Shown here: piece after piece, positions 46,800 through 58,155 of the stretch
How the letters are laid out: every line of letters starts with the position of its first letter
How positions within the stretch are numbered: position 1 is the first letter of the stretch
Source: Bostrychus sinensis
Taxonomy: Eukaryota; Chordata; Actinopteri; Gobiiformes; Eleotridae
NCBI GenBank assembly: GCA_020698575.1
Contig: CM036251.1
Span: 2,817,788-2,881,787 of the forward strand
Length of the DNA: 64,000 nt
Direction of reading: 5' to 3'
The notes under the pieces: model-generated
Databases searched by the model: none
The model's input: only the letters and a program-made list of their open reading frames with translations
Told to the model about the DNA's origin: nothing
Position numbers and translations under genes: made by a program

Positions 46800-47450
46800 G
46801 AAACTTCTACTAGGATTTTATTACAGAAATAAGAGTTGTTGTTTTTTTTAGTGTAAAAAGGAAACTGGTGGAGACAACCTTCTTACCTATTATTGACCAT
46901 GGAGATGTGTTGTACATGAATGCTTCTGCTCACTGTCTTACAAGGCTTGATGGTGCGTACCATGGGGCACTAAGATTGTCGTCCACTTACTCACCATTGT
47001 GTACTTTATTCTAAAGTTAATCTGACTTCCTTATGTGCCCGACGCCTTGTTCATTGGTATGTATTCATTTACAAAACCATTCTGGGTAGTATTCCATCAT
47101 ATTTGTCTAGTCTAGTTTAATAAGGAAAAATGGAAGTTGCAATCTTCGATCTATGGATGTTTTACAATTTACTGTCCCCAAAGTAAGAACTGGGCAAGAA
47201 AGGATTCAGGTTTTCAGCACCAAACACCTGGAACAAATTACAATCTGAACTTAGTACTTGTTACACTTAATGAGTTCAAAGCTCTTGTGAAATCATTGCA
47301 ATTTACCTCTTTACATCTGTGTGTAAATGTTTTATGTGAGAAAGTTTTAATGTTGTGTTTGTGAATATCTCTTGTAACTTGCTGCTGCCCTCTTGGCCAA
47401 AAGAGATTCTTAATCTCAATGGGACTAACCTGGCAAAATAAAGGCTAAAA
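46800..47450 (+). pseudogene. second LINE 3' fragment (L2/CR1-like)
   Basis: Degraded plus-strand RT tail (TTCTACTAGGATTTTATTAC, then ATTGACCATGGAGATGTG encoding DHGDV, the block parallel to DYGD). It ends CTTAATCTCAATGGGACTAA, CCTGGCAAAATAAAGG and an A-rich tail. It is a different, older copy from the one just upstream. Confidence 0.8.
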
Positions 47451-47566
47451 AAATTTTTTTAATTATATCCCACACTGATTCAAAATATTTTTCTTTTGCA
47501 TTGATTTTTAGCCGATTTAAAAACAATCGTTACAGCCCTAGTGAGCAGTACATACAGTATTTTTTC

Positions 47567-47950
47567 CATCCATCCATCTTCTTCCGCTTATCCAGGACCG
47601 GGTCGCGGAGGCAGCAGTCTAAGCAAAGATGCCCAGACTTCCCTCTCCACAGACACTTCCTCCAGCTCTGCCGGGGGCACCCCAAGGTGTTCCCAGGCTG
47701 AGAGACATAGTCCCTCCGGTGTGTCCTAGGTCTTCCCCGGGGCCTCCTCCCGGTGGGACATGAACACCTCCCCAGGGAGGGACCAGGAGGCTCAGGAACA
47801 GATGCTCGAGCCACCTCAGCTGACTCCTCTCGATGTGGAGGAGCAGCGGCTCTACTCCGAGCTCCTCCCGGGTGACAGAGCTCCTCACCTTATCTCTAAG
47901 GGAGCGCCCTGTGGAGGAAACTCATTTTGGCCGCTTGTATCCAGCCAGTA
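47567..47950 (-). mobile_element. Rex3-like LINE, 5'-truncated fragment
   Basis: Matches the 3' part of 24054-26356: CCATCCATCCATCTT tail, CAGCAGTCTAAGC, GATGCCCAGACTTCCCTCTC and GAGGAAACTCATTTTGGCCG. Flanks CAGTATTTTT (left) and CAGTAATTTTT (right) suggest an imperfect duplication. It landed a few bases from the hAT right end. Confidence 0.88.
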
Positions 47951-48144
47951 ATTTTTATATTTCATAAAATTTACCCGCACGTGTCCAAACATATGACGTA
48001 AACATGTTAAAATCAAATATTAGTTTTACTGATAACAATGGTACAGCTGATTTAATCACAATTTCCAAAAAAAAAAAAAAAAAAAGTTAAAAATAGTCAA
48101 ATTGTTTGTTTAATTTTGTTGTTGTTGTTTGTTTGGTTCTAAAA

Positions 48145-48420
48145 CTACAGTCCTAGACACATTGCCTGTCCGTCCTGGGAGAGGATCTCTCCTTCAATAT
48201 GGCCTCCATAAGGTTTCTTCTTTTTTCCCGTAGCTGGGTTTTTTTAGGAGTTTTTCCTTACTGAGAAGGAGGGTCTAAGGACAGGAGTGTCCTGGGTCTG
48301 TTTAGTTTAGTTATTGTTTCTGTTGTCTGGTTCTGTTTATGTTTGATCAACTGTTTGTGAAGCCCTTTGAGGCAACTTTTGTTGTGATACTGGGCTCTAC
48401 AAATAAACCTGAATTGAATT
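48145..48420 (+). repeat. fish retroelement 3' end with GAATT tail
   Basis: Contains TCTCTCCTTCAATATGGCCT, TTTTTTTAGGAGTTTTTCCT, GTTTGTGAAGCCCTTTGAGG and GGGCTCTACAAATAAACCTG, ending in (GAATT)n. Related pieces occur at 50490-50665, 53895-54030, 56715-56830 (reverse) and 58010-58155 (reverse), making this one of the commonest families here. Confidence 0.8.
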
Positions 48421-49889
48421 GAATTAAAACCCTGCCAATCTTCAAATCAGAAAAGCAGAAAGACTGGCAACCCACAGAGCATTGTTCTGATTTAGACTGC
48501 AGGACTATTTTCAAAGAGTAAAAGTCAGTATTTTTCATATCTCACTGTCAGTTCCTTGACTAAATAAGAACGTATGAGACATAAAAGGCTAACCTGGCAG
48601 CCAATCACAGTTCAGATTGGGGCACAGGTTATGCCAAACATTTCCAGTGAGTTTGCCGTTTTCACAGTTTATACAAAATAAGTGTCTCCAGCTGTGAGAC
48701 CGAAATGCCTCCGCCGGTGTTTACGGGTTCACAAAACCTCTGCAGATTCAGCAAAGCGCATGTGCTGGGATTTGCGTGTTAACTTGACATGCCCCAGATG
48801 CCCTTCCTTACACTACCCTCTCCATTTATCCGGGCTTGGGACCAGCACAAAGAGCACGCTGGTTTGTGACTCCTTGTGCCTGGATTAGAAAGGTCTTGAA
48901 AGAGAAACGGCACACCTCCAAAATTAAAAAATGAAATCAAATGAGTAAAATAATTTAGAAAGGTTGTGTTTCTGTAAAAAGTGTGTCACAATTGTCAGAC
49001 CAGAAGAGAATGATAGGTAGAAATGGTCAATTATTTCTAGGTTTATTAGCATTTTCCACATGCGTTCACAACTCTAGCAAACTAAACGTCTCAGCCTTGG
49101 AATCCGAAGCTAGAGTCCAGCCATTTTTAGTTTTTTTTAATGATAAACTTGAGCAGCGCTGACAGGTTGAGCACAGACACAAATGCTCTCTCCATGTGAA
49201 TGCAATTTGTATCCGCGAGTTACACCGCTCTGGCCAAAGCGGGCCGTAAAGCAGCGAATAATGAGTCCACATTCACAAAGACGTTTGGACCCAGAGAAGT
49301 TATGGCTTTGGAAACCAGGACGCTCCACGTCGGCCACATCTGTCTTATACAACCCTCCAGATGTCAGAGGAACTCGATGCTGAAAATCTCAAACGTTTAC
49401 AAATGACTAACATATTTCCACATTTGTCACGAGTCTGGGCCGGGGGAGGCTTCAGCGGTTTATCAGGTAAATGTTTGGTGTTTCTGGTAGAGCTCTGATG
49501 ATACTTGGAAACTGCAGAACCTGTTTAAATTGGATTTTAACCACAGGAAAGTAGGAAAGTAGGGTCGTCTGCCAGGTTTAGGATTTATTCGGAGCAGTAA
49601 TTCTTCTCAGTACTGCAAGAAAATGTCTTTCAAAGTACTAATTCTATTGCAGAAATAAGTCCTGATTACACAGATGGCAATGTTTAGTACTAAAATAAGA
49701 TATTTGAGATTTACCCACATTGTCAATTCCCACATTTGAAGGCTCTTTGGACATTAATAATAGCTGAGAATGCTTATATTTTCTTTCCCCAGTCCAATCT
49801 GACTCTCATAAATCAGATAGATTAGTAAGTAAGCAAGATTAGAGTAAGATTAGAGATTCCAAATAGAACAATATTTTAAAAATGAGTTT
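48421..49889 (+). other. intergenic sequence with a diverged copy of the 3102 element
   Basis: 48560-48770 shows GAGACATAAAAGGCT, CAATCACAGTTCAGATTGGG and CCTCTGCAGATTCAGCAAA, resembling the interior of 3102-3631. No gene is seen. Confidence 0.5.
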
Positions 49890-50212
49890 TATGAGTTTTC
49901 TGTCGGCCAAATGCGGCCCACAGACTATTTTTTATTGGCCCTTGAGCTTCCTTCTCAGTTGGCCCAAAGTGTAGTACTTTTTACTGACTTTTTATCGTGA
50001 TGGAGTTATTTCTAGACACGAGTAGCTCCATAACAAACATAAATGTGAGTAAGATGGAAATGGCACCTAAGAAGAAAAACAGAAGATAATGGTTGGTAGC
50101 ACCAAAGAAAATTTCAGCCATACTATGTGTCATCATTTCAGTGAGTGGCCCCCCTCTTCAGATACTTTTCAGTATGTGGCCCTCAGTGAAAAAAGCCACC
50201 CCTGCCATTGGA
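49890..50212. mobile_element. degenerate hAT-like element (GGCCC / CCACCCCTG class)
   Basis: Contains CCAAATGCGGCCCACAGACT at the left and AAAAAAGCCACCCCTG at the right, like the ends of 16366-16856 and its relatives. The left end is too diverged to place exactly. Confidence 0.5.
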
Positions 50213-50489
50213 CAGTGCCCATGTGCCACCAGCGAAACGCTAACCACAGTTTGAGAAACAATAATTTAGGGTAAACCAGAAACATCAGGTGAGACGATGG
50301 ATGTGGCAGATCTGACGCATGAACGGCAAAAGTAAAGACATACTGTGAATATGAATAATGAAAGGAAAATAAATGAGTGAGAGGTTTGAGCACATTCACC
50401 CTCGCATTGCATGAAGTTGTATTAGAAAGGAACAGAATATGTAATTTAGCATGTTTGCTGTGACATTGGTTTGTTTTTGTTTTTTCCTT

Positions 50490-50665
50490 ACAGCAGTTTT
50501 TTTTTAGGAGTTTTTCCTTTCCTGGGTCTGTTTAGTTTAGTGTAGTTATCATTTATGTTTTATTATGTTTTATGTGTGACTGTGTTTACGTCTGATTAAC
50601 TGTTTGTGAAGCTTTGAGGTGACTGCTGTTGTTACTCCGGGCGATAGAAATAAAACTGAACTGAA
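50490..50665 (+). repeat. fish retroelement 3' end, second copy
   Basis: Shares TTTTTTTTAGGAGTTTTTCC, CCTGGGTCTGTTTAGTTTAG and TTTGTGAAGCTTTGAGGTGA with 48145-48420. Confidence 0.75.
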
Positions 50666-52929
50666 AATCAAGAGCAGCCCAAAAATTGGTGATTGTTTAT
50701 TATTGTATTTTTACACATCACTGGTTGACTGTTCTTGACAATTTAGCGCTCATTTCTCAGATGTGTCAACAGAACAGAAAAAAGTATATAGTTTTTATAT
50801 TTTTTATAGATAAAACTGCTGGTCTTGTTCAAAATCTCTATAATTACAGGAGCCTGGTTTCCTGATGGAGAAAACCAACACCAGCCAAAGATCATTTGTT
50901 ACATACATAAATATTATAATACAAACAGAGACTGAGGCACTCAATGGGATTTCAAAAATATTTAAAAAGCCTTTATTTCATGGGCAGTATTTAGTTTAAA
51001 AACATCAACGCGTTTCAGCCTCTCAGGGCCTTCATCATCAGGCTCATTCGAGATGAGGTAGACCTGCGCAGTTTCGATCGGTGTCGGTCTGTGCACAGTG
51101 CTCAGGTTAGATTTGTGTCCGACTTGTTTCCGACTTGCTCTGATGTCATGAGTGCGACGGTCCCCGAAAGCTCGTGAGATCCAAACGAGACCAGCGCCTG
51201 AGCCGCCGCAGTTCATCAGGAGCAACTGCGGAGGCTGCACGGCTCAGTGCATGATGGGAAAACGCCCACCTGTCAGCGGTGAACAGGTGATTGGATCTGA
51301 GTTCAGCGCTGATCAGAAACGTAACGCACGACACTTCACTGCCCTCCTCTCCTCCTCCCCTGCCTCCTTTTTTTTTTATTTTTATTTTTTTTTTATTTTT
51401 TTTTTATACAAACTAAAGTTACAGTTTTGACCTGGATAAACTTTGTGCCCTGCTGCTCAGTGTGAAGTAGAATATTATTAAAAAGATTGTGCACAATATC
51501 TGCTGTTATAGAAGGCTTTTTAACTTTTATAATGTGTAAACTTAGACATAAAAGCTGAGAACTACTGCTGAATGTGCCTCATGTTGTGTGCTCCAAAAGA
51601 GCACCTCATTAACTCAGACTGTGGTCAAGCACGGGACAGAAAAGTTCTTACAAATCAGTTTAATGCATTTATTTTCAAAATCATATCCAACACACGCGAG
51701 AAGTGGATTTTGGGTGTGATCTGATCAAACTGTCCGAGTTCACTGCAGGCGTATTTCCCCTCCTCCTGTTGCGGCCGTGAACTCTCGTTCACAATCCAGG
51801 CGAGGCGCAGTTCATCTCGAACGAGCCTACCATTAAAATAAACAAAATGGCTGCCAGAACTCTTTTATACCTAGAGATCATGTGACCTGTTCACATGACC
51901 AATCCAAAGAGTAAATCCATAACAAGATAATCACACCACATTATTGTAGAAACCACAAATAAGAAAAGTAAATCATTTCAATATAAACAGAGAATAATCA
52001 TAAAAACATGACACAACTATGGAATCACAATGAAAAGGAATTCACAAAAAAGGAGTAAAGTCAAGTTCTTCATTTAGGCCTGGATATTGTGTTGCCTTTA
52101 GAGAATAATCCAATAGGATTCTCTTTGAAGAAGCATTATACTTGGTGGACATAAATTTGAGTTTCTGAGCTTCAAAACTTTATTACATATTAAAACTTAA
52201 GCCATGTTAATATTATTCCTCTGTAGTATTTTTGATAACAGGTAAAATGTTTATCAAAGGATCAATGTAGATAGAAACGTTATTTATGTATTTATTCATT
52301 TTTTTTATTTACATGTAGTGAAGTTATCTCCTCAGTCAAAGTAACTAAATTAACCTTACCTTGGCTTTATTTATTTATTTACTTTTGTTGTTGTTATTTG
52401 GACTAATAAATGATGAGTAATCAGATTGTGTTGCATTGGGAATCCCGCTGTATTGACCTGGTTGTGGTGAAATCCGGCGTCACCTCGTGGCCTGCTCTAA
52501 TTCAATATGTTGTACCTGAAGTAAAGCTGCATTAAGAGCTTACACAGAGTCACACAGAGAAACAGCGGAGGCTCTAATCCTCGATGTGCTGCCGGCTGCT
52601 ACGCCTCGCCACCTTTGATTCCGGGGCTGCACCTCTCCACAGCACAGAGTTAGCATGAAGGTTAGCACAACAAAAAGCTTAAACACAGGCTTTAAGAGCG
52701 ACTCTGAAGCCCCTCTTTATGATGCGGGTGGTAGTTTGGTGAGGTAAGCTCTACAGATGCCCCACTGACCACTGGGCCTGAGCTGACCCCATCTGTGGGC
52801 CCTCAACCTCACCTCCTATGGACTTCACTGACCCCTACCTCACCCCCACTCCCCTGCGTGGATGAATCCTAACAGACCTAAACTACGATCCTACAGATGA
52901 GCTAATGGACTTTATTTAACAGTCAGACA
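50666..52929 (+). other. intergenic sequence, A/T-rich, no gene seen
   Basis: Contains AACGCGTTTCAGCCTCTCAG with CCTTCATCATCAGG near 51008-51042, a motif shared with the TIR element at 54151-54516, and a T-rich run at 51369-51407. No exon could be supported. Confidence 0.45.
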
Positions 52930-53152
52930 CAGTTATAGAGATTTATAGAGAGAGAGATAGATAGAGAGAGAGATAGATAGAGAGAGAGATAGAGAGAGAT
53001 AGATAGAGAGAGATGATAGAGAGATGATAGAGAGATGATAGATAGATAGAGAGAGAGATAGATAGAGAGAGAGATAGAGAGAGATAGATAGAGAGAGATG
53101 ATAGAGAGATGATAGAGAGATGATAGATAGATAGAGAGAGAGAGAGATAGAG

Positions 53153-53195
<43 letters not shown>

Positions 53196-53254
53196 TAGAT
53201 AGAGAGAGAGAGAGATAGATAGATAGAGAGAGAGAGATAGATAGAGATAGAGAT

Positions 53255-53293
<39 letters not shown>

Positions 53294-53306
53294 TAGAGAG
53301 ATAGAT

Positions 53307-53341
<35 letters not shown>

Positions 53342-53393
53342 TAGATAGAGAGAGAGATAGATAGAGATAGAGAGAGATGATAGAGAGATAGAT

Positions 53394-53426
<33 letters not shown>

Positions 53427-53471
53427 TAGATAGAGAGAGAGAGAGATAGATAGAGAGAGAGATAGATAGAG

Positions 53472-53502
<31 letters not shown>

Positions 53503-53525
53503 TGATAGAGAGATGATAGATAGAA
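52930..53525. repeat. GATA/GAGA microsatellite with about 85-bp higher-order repeat
   Basis: About 590 bp of (GA)n and (GATA)n blocks with ATGATAGAGAG variants. The block with three ATGATAG motifs at about 53013 recurs at about 53098, an 85-bp offset. The reverse strand gives a 220-codon S/L/Y/I-rich open frame that is an artefact. Confidence 0.95.
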
Positions 53526-53526
53526 G

Positions 53527-53559
53527 AGCGTCGCTCCCCTTTGCCTGGGGAGCGACGCT
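53527..53559. repeat. perfect 13-bp hairpin at the microsatellite edge
   Basis: AGCGTCGCTCCCC (53527-53539), loop TTTGCCT, then GGGGAGCGACGCT (53547-53559). The stem is perfect and G/C-rich in an otherwise A/T-rich region. Confidence 0.95.
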
Positions 53560-53894
53560 AATTTGTTAGCATTTAGCTTTGCCAAGCTTATCCCTATGGA
53601 ACCAAACGCAGCTCAAGTTAGAAGCAATCAAGCTCTTCCACTTTTTCCCGATTTAAATACAGTTACGTGAGTAGTTACATGACCCAAGTACAGTTACACA
53701 AAAATGAAAAGTGGCGATTTTCTAAGCGGATAAAAATGGGAATTTTTTAGGAGTGAAGATATCACTGCGCCAACGCCGAAGTGCTCCTAAAGTGTTATTA
53801 CACCTTACATTATAGTACCACAAAGACCAGAGAGGTACGCATCAACTCGTCTAAGATCAGGGAAGAACATAGTTTAGTCTGGAAAAACGGTGGC

Positions 53895-54030
53895 CCGTTC
53901 CTTTAAGAGAAGGTGTGTCTAAGGGCAAAGGACGTCCTGGGACTGTTTAGTGTAGTTTATGTTTGTGACTAAATATTTGTGAAGCTTTTTGTGATGACTG
54001 CTGTTGTGACATTGAGCAATAGAAATGAAA
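53895..54030 (+). repeat. fish retroelement 3' end, third copy
   Basis: TAAGGGCAAAGGACGTCCTG, then GACTGTTTAGTGTAG and TTTGTGAAGCTTTTTGTGAT match the 48145-48420 family. Confidence 0.65.
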
Positions 54031-54150
54031 AAGCAAACATAGGGAGAGTGCTGCACCGGCTCAACGTGGCGTGGCTCTTAACGTCAAATATGGCAAAAAA
54101 AGCAAAAAAGGATGGTCGGGCACATACCGATAAATATTGGAATTGGAAAA

Positions 54151-54516
54151 TGAGGCACTCTGAAGTCTTGCTGTTGAGCTTTAATTGTAATGAACCAACT
54201 CAGTCTTCATCAGGGTTAGTTACAACAACAGGTGTGCACAATATTTAAAGTATAGAGTGGTCACGTGATAGATAAACATACAAAAAGGTATTCATAATAT
54301 TCATAATTCATTCATAATGGGTATAATTCATAGTTTACATTTACAGCAAGGAACGTTATCAAATATAATCTACAGAATTATCATAATACAGTCATTCAAC
54401 CTGAAAGACAAACAAGACAAGACCTTAGACAACATGTAAACCTCTGATGAAGACTGAGTCGAAACGCGTTGGTTCGTTACAATTAAAGATCAACAGCAAT
54501 ACTTCAGAGAGCCTCA
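54151..54516. mobile_element. TIR element with GATGAAGACTGAG...AAACGCGTTG motif
   Basis: Left TGAGGCACTCTGAAGTCTTG then GAGCTTTAATTGTAATGAAC, and right GTTACAATTAAAGATCAACA then CTTCAGAGAGCCTCA, are inverted repeats of about 70 bp. The right arm keeps GAAACGCGTTGG, which the left arm lacks. It is non-coding. Confidence 0.8.
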
Positions 54517-55521
54517 GTTTCATATTTCTTTAAAATTGAATAAAATTGTCCTCATAAGGAAATTTGTTCTCTGCATTTGACCCGTTCTTTAATCAGCGGG
54601 TAACCTGTCAGGAAACGTGGGTGCAGCGCCTGGAAACCCTTCACCAGATCTCAGCCAAGAGTTTTTAGGTTGATGTTTTTTGAGCATTTTTTGGTGTGTT
54701 TTTGAAAAATGAACAGTTGGAAGAAGTCGACTCAAGACAGAGAACAAAAAAGAGGGAAAGGAAGACGCAAAAAGACACACGCTGTGATTGAAAGCTGTGT
54801 TAATCATCTCTGCCTGGTGCAACTCCATTTTAATTCCCTGCATTAAAGGCCCCCCACCTGTTCACGTTGCATGTGTTGGTCGGCCTCCAAAATGGCTCCA
54901 GTACTGGAAAATTCATAAAAGAAAATGAGAGTCTTTAGTAAGGAATTGTGGGAATGATTTGACTCCTCTGTTTGTGTGCACGCTCATCAGCCCTGACGCG
55001 GCTTCAGGCGGCACCGGAGAAATCCTGACCTACTCTCCCCGTCCTGGACTGTCTTTGGTCTAAAATCGCGTCACGTTTCTGTCGTCTGTTCTCGCCCCCC
55101 CCTCGCAGCAGACTAAGACTTGAGTTCGGGACATTGTGGCCGAGGATCTCCACTTAATGGACACCCGCAGCTGTTCATACTCCTCAATCCAGCCCCGTCC
55201 AGATTAGGATGGGATAATCCCGTTAGACGTGTTCCTAGGCCACGAGCAACATGTCAAATGTATTAATATGCACCTGGCAAGGAGCGCAGCTGTTTCTGCA
55301 ACAACACACCAGCGAAACAAACGGGAATTAGAGAAGGAAGGGGAAAAAAGAGGTGAAAATCCTTTTGTCTTTTCGCCAGTGATCAGAGATTTAAAAAGTG
55401 CGTGGGTGCAGGTGAAACTAGCAGAAGTTCAGAGCTGGATCTGTGTTAGGTTTGTTGTTAGAGGCTGATTTTAATAAGAATAAGAAAACCTTTATGAGTC
55501 CCTCAGTGGGGAAAATGCATT
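54517..55521 (+). other. intergenic sequence, nothing recognised
   Basis: No supported gene. The last 40 bases (ACCTTTATGAGTCCCTCAGT) resemble a common fish repeat fragment also seen near 16615-16650. Confidence 0.45.
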
Positions 55522-55529
55522 GTTCCGAC

Positions 55530-56444
55530 TAGTGCTGGGTGATATGGAAAAAATCAAATATCAAGATATGGATTATCTTATATCACGATAACGATATATA
55601 TCATGATATACCATAATAACGTATGTTTTCAGTTATTCTTTGAAAAGTTTGACAAAAATTTCATTGCTTACTTTTCTCCAACTTTATTTTGAAGTGACAT
55701 TTAACTGAACTGTCACAACTGAGAAACATACATTTTAGTGCAGTAATATAAATGTATCAAATGAAAACAGCTGTGGCAGAGGTACAGTATCCTTCACATT
55801 TTTTTCTAAATCATACAGTTATTTAAACTGAATTGTCAAAATAAACTATATTTTTAACATTTTTTTTTAAAGTGCACAACAGTTTCAATATTCTGAGAAG
55901 AAAAACACATTTTTGCACTTTTTCTGAAATCTGTAACCTTGTAGTGCAAAGTTTGCAAACCAATATAAAGTGTCTAAAGTAAACATCATCATCTTGAACC
56001 CAAAATGTAACCAAATCACAGACGTACTCCCTCTTTTCGGTAAAAGTGCTTCTTCCTGTGCTGCCTGCGTAGCTGTCTCTGCCTGTTGCAACTCCAGGCA
56101 TGAAACTTCAACCTGTTGCGTGTCCATTGTTCAGCATTCATGAGTTAAGTAACGTAAAGCATGTCGCAAACCCGCGTGAGAATCAACGAACGTAAAGCAG
56201 CATCATGTCGCAAAACCACAATATGGAGTTTCTTTGCGAAAAATCTCTTTTTTATTCTTCTTTTTTTTAGTATGCACAGTGACAAGACAACACTAAAACA
56301 ATCGTTGCAGGCTATTTAATGATATATTTGCTGTAATAATTGATAAAATTAGGTTTAAAACGATAGAAACGATAGAAGAGAAATGGCACGATAGACACTT
56401 TTCTATCGTCCCCACGATATGTATCGTCATATCGCCCAGCACTA
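55530..56444. mobile_element. hAT-like element (TAGTGCTGGG ends)
   Basis: Left TAGTGCTGGGTGATATGG and right CATATCGCCCAGCACTA are inverted repeats. Flanks GTTCCGAC (55522-55529) and GTTCCAAC (56445-56452) match at 7 of 8. Both inner arms are full of ATATCG/CGATAT sequence. There is no transposase. Confidence 0.92.
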
Positions 56445-56452
56445 GTTCCAAC

Positions 56453-56842
56453 GACAAAAGTAAAGCAGTGAGCAGAAGAGCACAGAAGAGTATCAGAGAC
56501 CAATCTGACCAGAGGATAGTCAATAAAAAACTAAGCTAAACTACAGCAAGTAAAGCTAAATGAACTAAATTAGTCTATGAGCAGATTAAATACACAATAA
56601 ATATGTACAGTATCAGGTCTGACAGGTGAGTACGTACAGTTCAGTCCAGTTTATTTGCCGTTTGCAGTAAAAGAAATAATAAAAAAAAAACATTGGAAAA
56701 CAGTTGCATGAGCTCAAGTGCAATTCAGTTTTATTTCTGTAGCCCAGTATCACAACGAAACTCAACACAAAGTTAAACATAAACACACAGACATGGCACA
56801 CAATCAACACAAACAGTAACTGCACTAAACTAAACCAGAGCA
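56453..56842 (+). other. intergenic sequence with an inverse retroelement tail
   Basis: 56715-56830 contains AATTCAGTTTTATTTCTGTA and GCCCAGTATCACAAC, the reverse of the 48145-48420 family tail. No gene is seen. Confidence 0.55.
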
Positions 56843-57140
56843 GAGACGTTCATCCACTAACCTGAAGGTTGGTGGTTCAAGCCCTGCTTTTGTTGCCGGC
56901 ATTGCTGCTTGTCGCTGTGTCTTTGGGCAAGACACTTCACTCACCTTGCCTGTGTGAAAGAGTGTGTGGTTGGTGGTGGTTGGAGAGGCTGTTGCCATAA
57001 AGTGGTAGCCAGGTTTCTGTCAGTCTGCCCCAGGGCAGCGGTGGCTACAGAAGTATGCCACCACCGAGTGTGGAGAGTGAATGAATGAATAATGCAGCTG
57101 TAAAGCGTCTTTGTGTGAGTGAGTGTTCAATAAAGACGCA
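56843..57140 (+). repeat. tRNA-like fish SINE, second copy
   Basis: GGTTGGTGGTTCAAGCCCTG, CTTTGGGCAAGACACTTCAC and TGAATGAATGAATAATGCAG parallel the SINE at 12561-12775, with extra internal sequence. Confidence 0.75.
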
Positions 57141-57145
57141 TTATT

Positions 57146-57997
57146 CAGTCCCTTCAGGATTTTACAGGCAATTTTTGTGATTTTTGTGAAAAAGCCTGAT
57201 TTTGTGGGTGATTTTCTTAAAAGTTGTGCCCAATTTTGCTATTTTTGTCTATAATTCACAGGTAAAAGGTACGAGAGGTGATAAAAATACACTGTACACT
57301 GTTTTCAAAATATTGGCTAGAATGATAAAATAACAATAACAAAATCAGTTTTGAGGTGATAATCTAATTAAAAATACCTGTGTTCAAATAGGCCTAGTGT
57401 ACCTACTTTTTAAAATGATATTGCTATGTTATTAGGCTATTTTTTGGGCTAGGCCTCGCCTATACACTGCTTCTGATTCTGTTCCACTCAGATCTTCTCT
57501 GGTGAGTCCTCTGTTGTGTGCTGTTGTGTGCTGTAGCACAGCCAGTCATTAAAAAACTGAAGTAGTCTCTGCTGTGCTGTTAGCCTGCAACATGAATGTT
57601 TAAAGAACACTGGCCTCGAACTTCAGTGTTGTCTAAACATGCTGCCCATTCAATTTAGACAACTAATAACAATAGTGTCACCATGGCAACACAGACTTTT
57701 CAGTGCGCCACCAGACAAAACAATAAAGTAGGGCCATACTGCGGTCGTCTCCTCCTTCAGTCCCATCCACAGCTGCTGCTGCTGCTGAGAGGAGCTGCTC
57801 TGCTCTGAACTGGGGACGGCTCTCAGGCAGCAAGTGCTGCAAAATGCAGTTTTAAAGGAAAACTTTGATAATTGCCCAACGTTGTGGAAAAGTTGCAGAG
57901 TTTGGACAACGTTACAGGATCAGGCTGAATTTGTGCGGTTTGCTTGATTTTGCATTAATAGTTGCGATTGCAACATCGCGGAATCCTGGAAGGACTG
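57146..57997. mobile_element. hAT-like element (CAGTCC ends)
   Basis: Left CAGTCCCTTCAGGATTTTAC and right GCGGAATCCTGGAAGGACTG are inverted relatives. The flanks GCATTATT and (A)GTATTATT agree at 7 of 8 only if one base is skipped. There is no transposase. Confidence 0.8.
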
Positions 57998-58009
57998 AGT
58001 ATTATTAAA

Positions 58010-58155
58010 CTAGACCCAGGACATCCCTGTCCTTAAACCCTCCTTCTTGGTAAGGAAAAACTCCTAAAAAACCCAGCTGTGGGAAAAAAGAAAAAACCTC
58101 ATAGAGACCATATTGAAGGAGAGATCCCCTCCCAGGACTGACAGGACAAAATGTA
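58010..58155 (-). repeat. fish retroelement segment, reverse copy
   Basis: CCTAAAAAACCCAGCTGTGG, then ACCATATTGAAGGAGAGATC and CCCAGGACTGACAGG are the reverse of 48160-48290. Confidence 0.75.

Larger units (their letters stand above)
43243..47540. mobile_element. hAT element (TAGGGNTGTAACGATT ends) swollen by nested insertions
   Basis: Left TAGGGATGTAACGATTG and the right end in reverse, TAGGGCTGTAACGATTG, match at 16 of 17 bases. The flanks GAGAGCAG (43235-43242) and GTGAGCAG (47541-47548) match at 7 of 8. The 4.3 kb between holds a TIR element (44056-45430), a LINE fragment with a solo LTR (45431-46783) and a second LINE fragment (46800-47450). A (TTG)n microsatellite is at 43862-43892. 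Confidence 0.85.

Noticed and set aside
52923..53585. 220-codon minus-strand open frame rich in S, L, Y and I
   Set aside because: It is the translation of the GATA/GAGA microsatellite; low complexity only.
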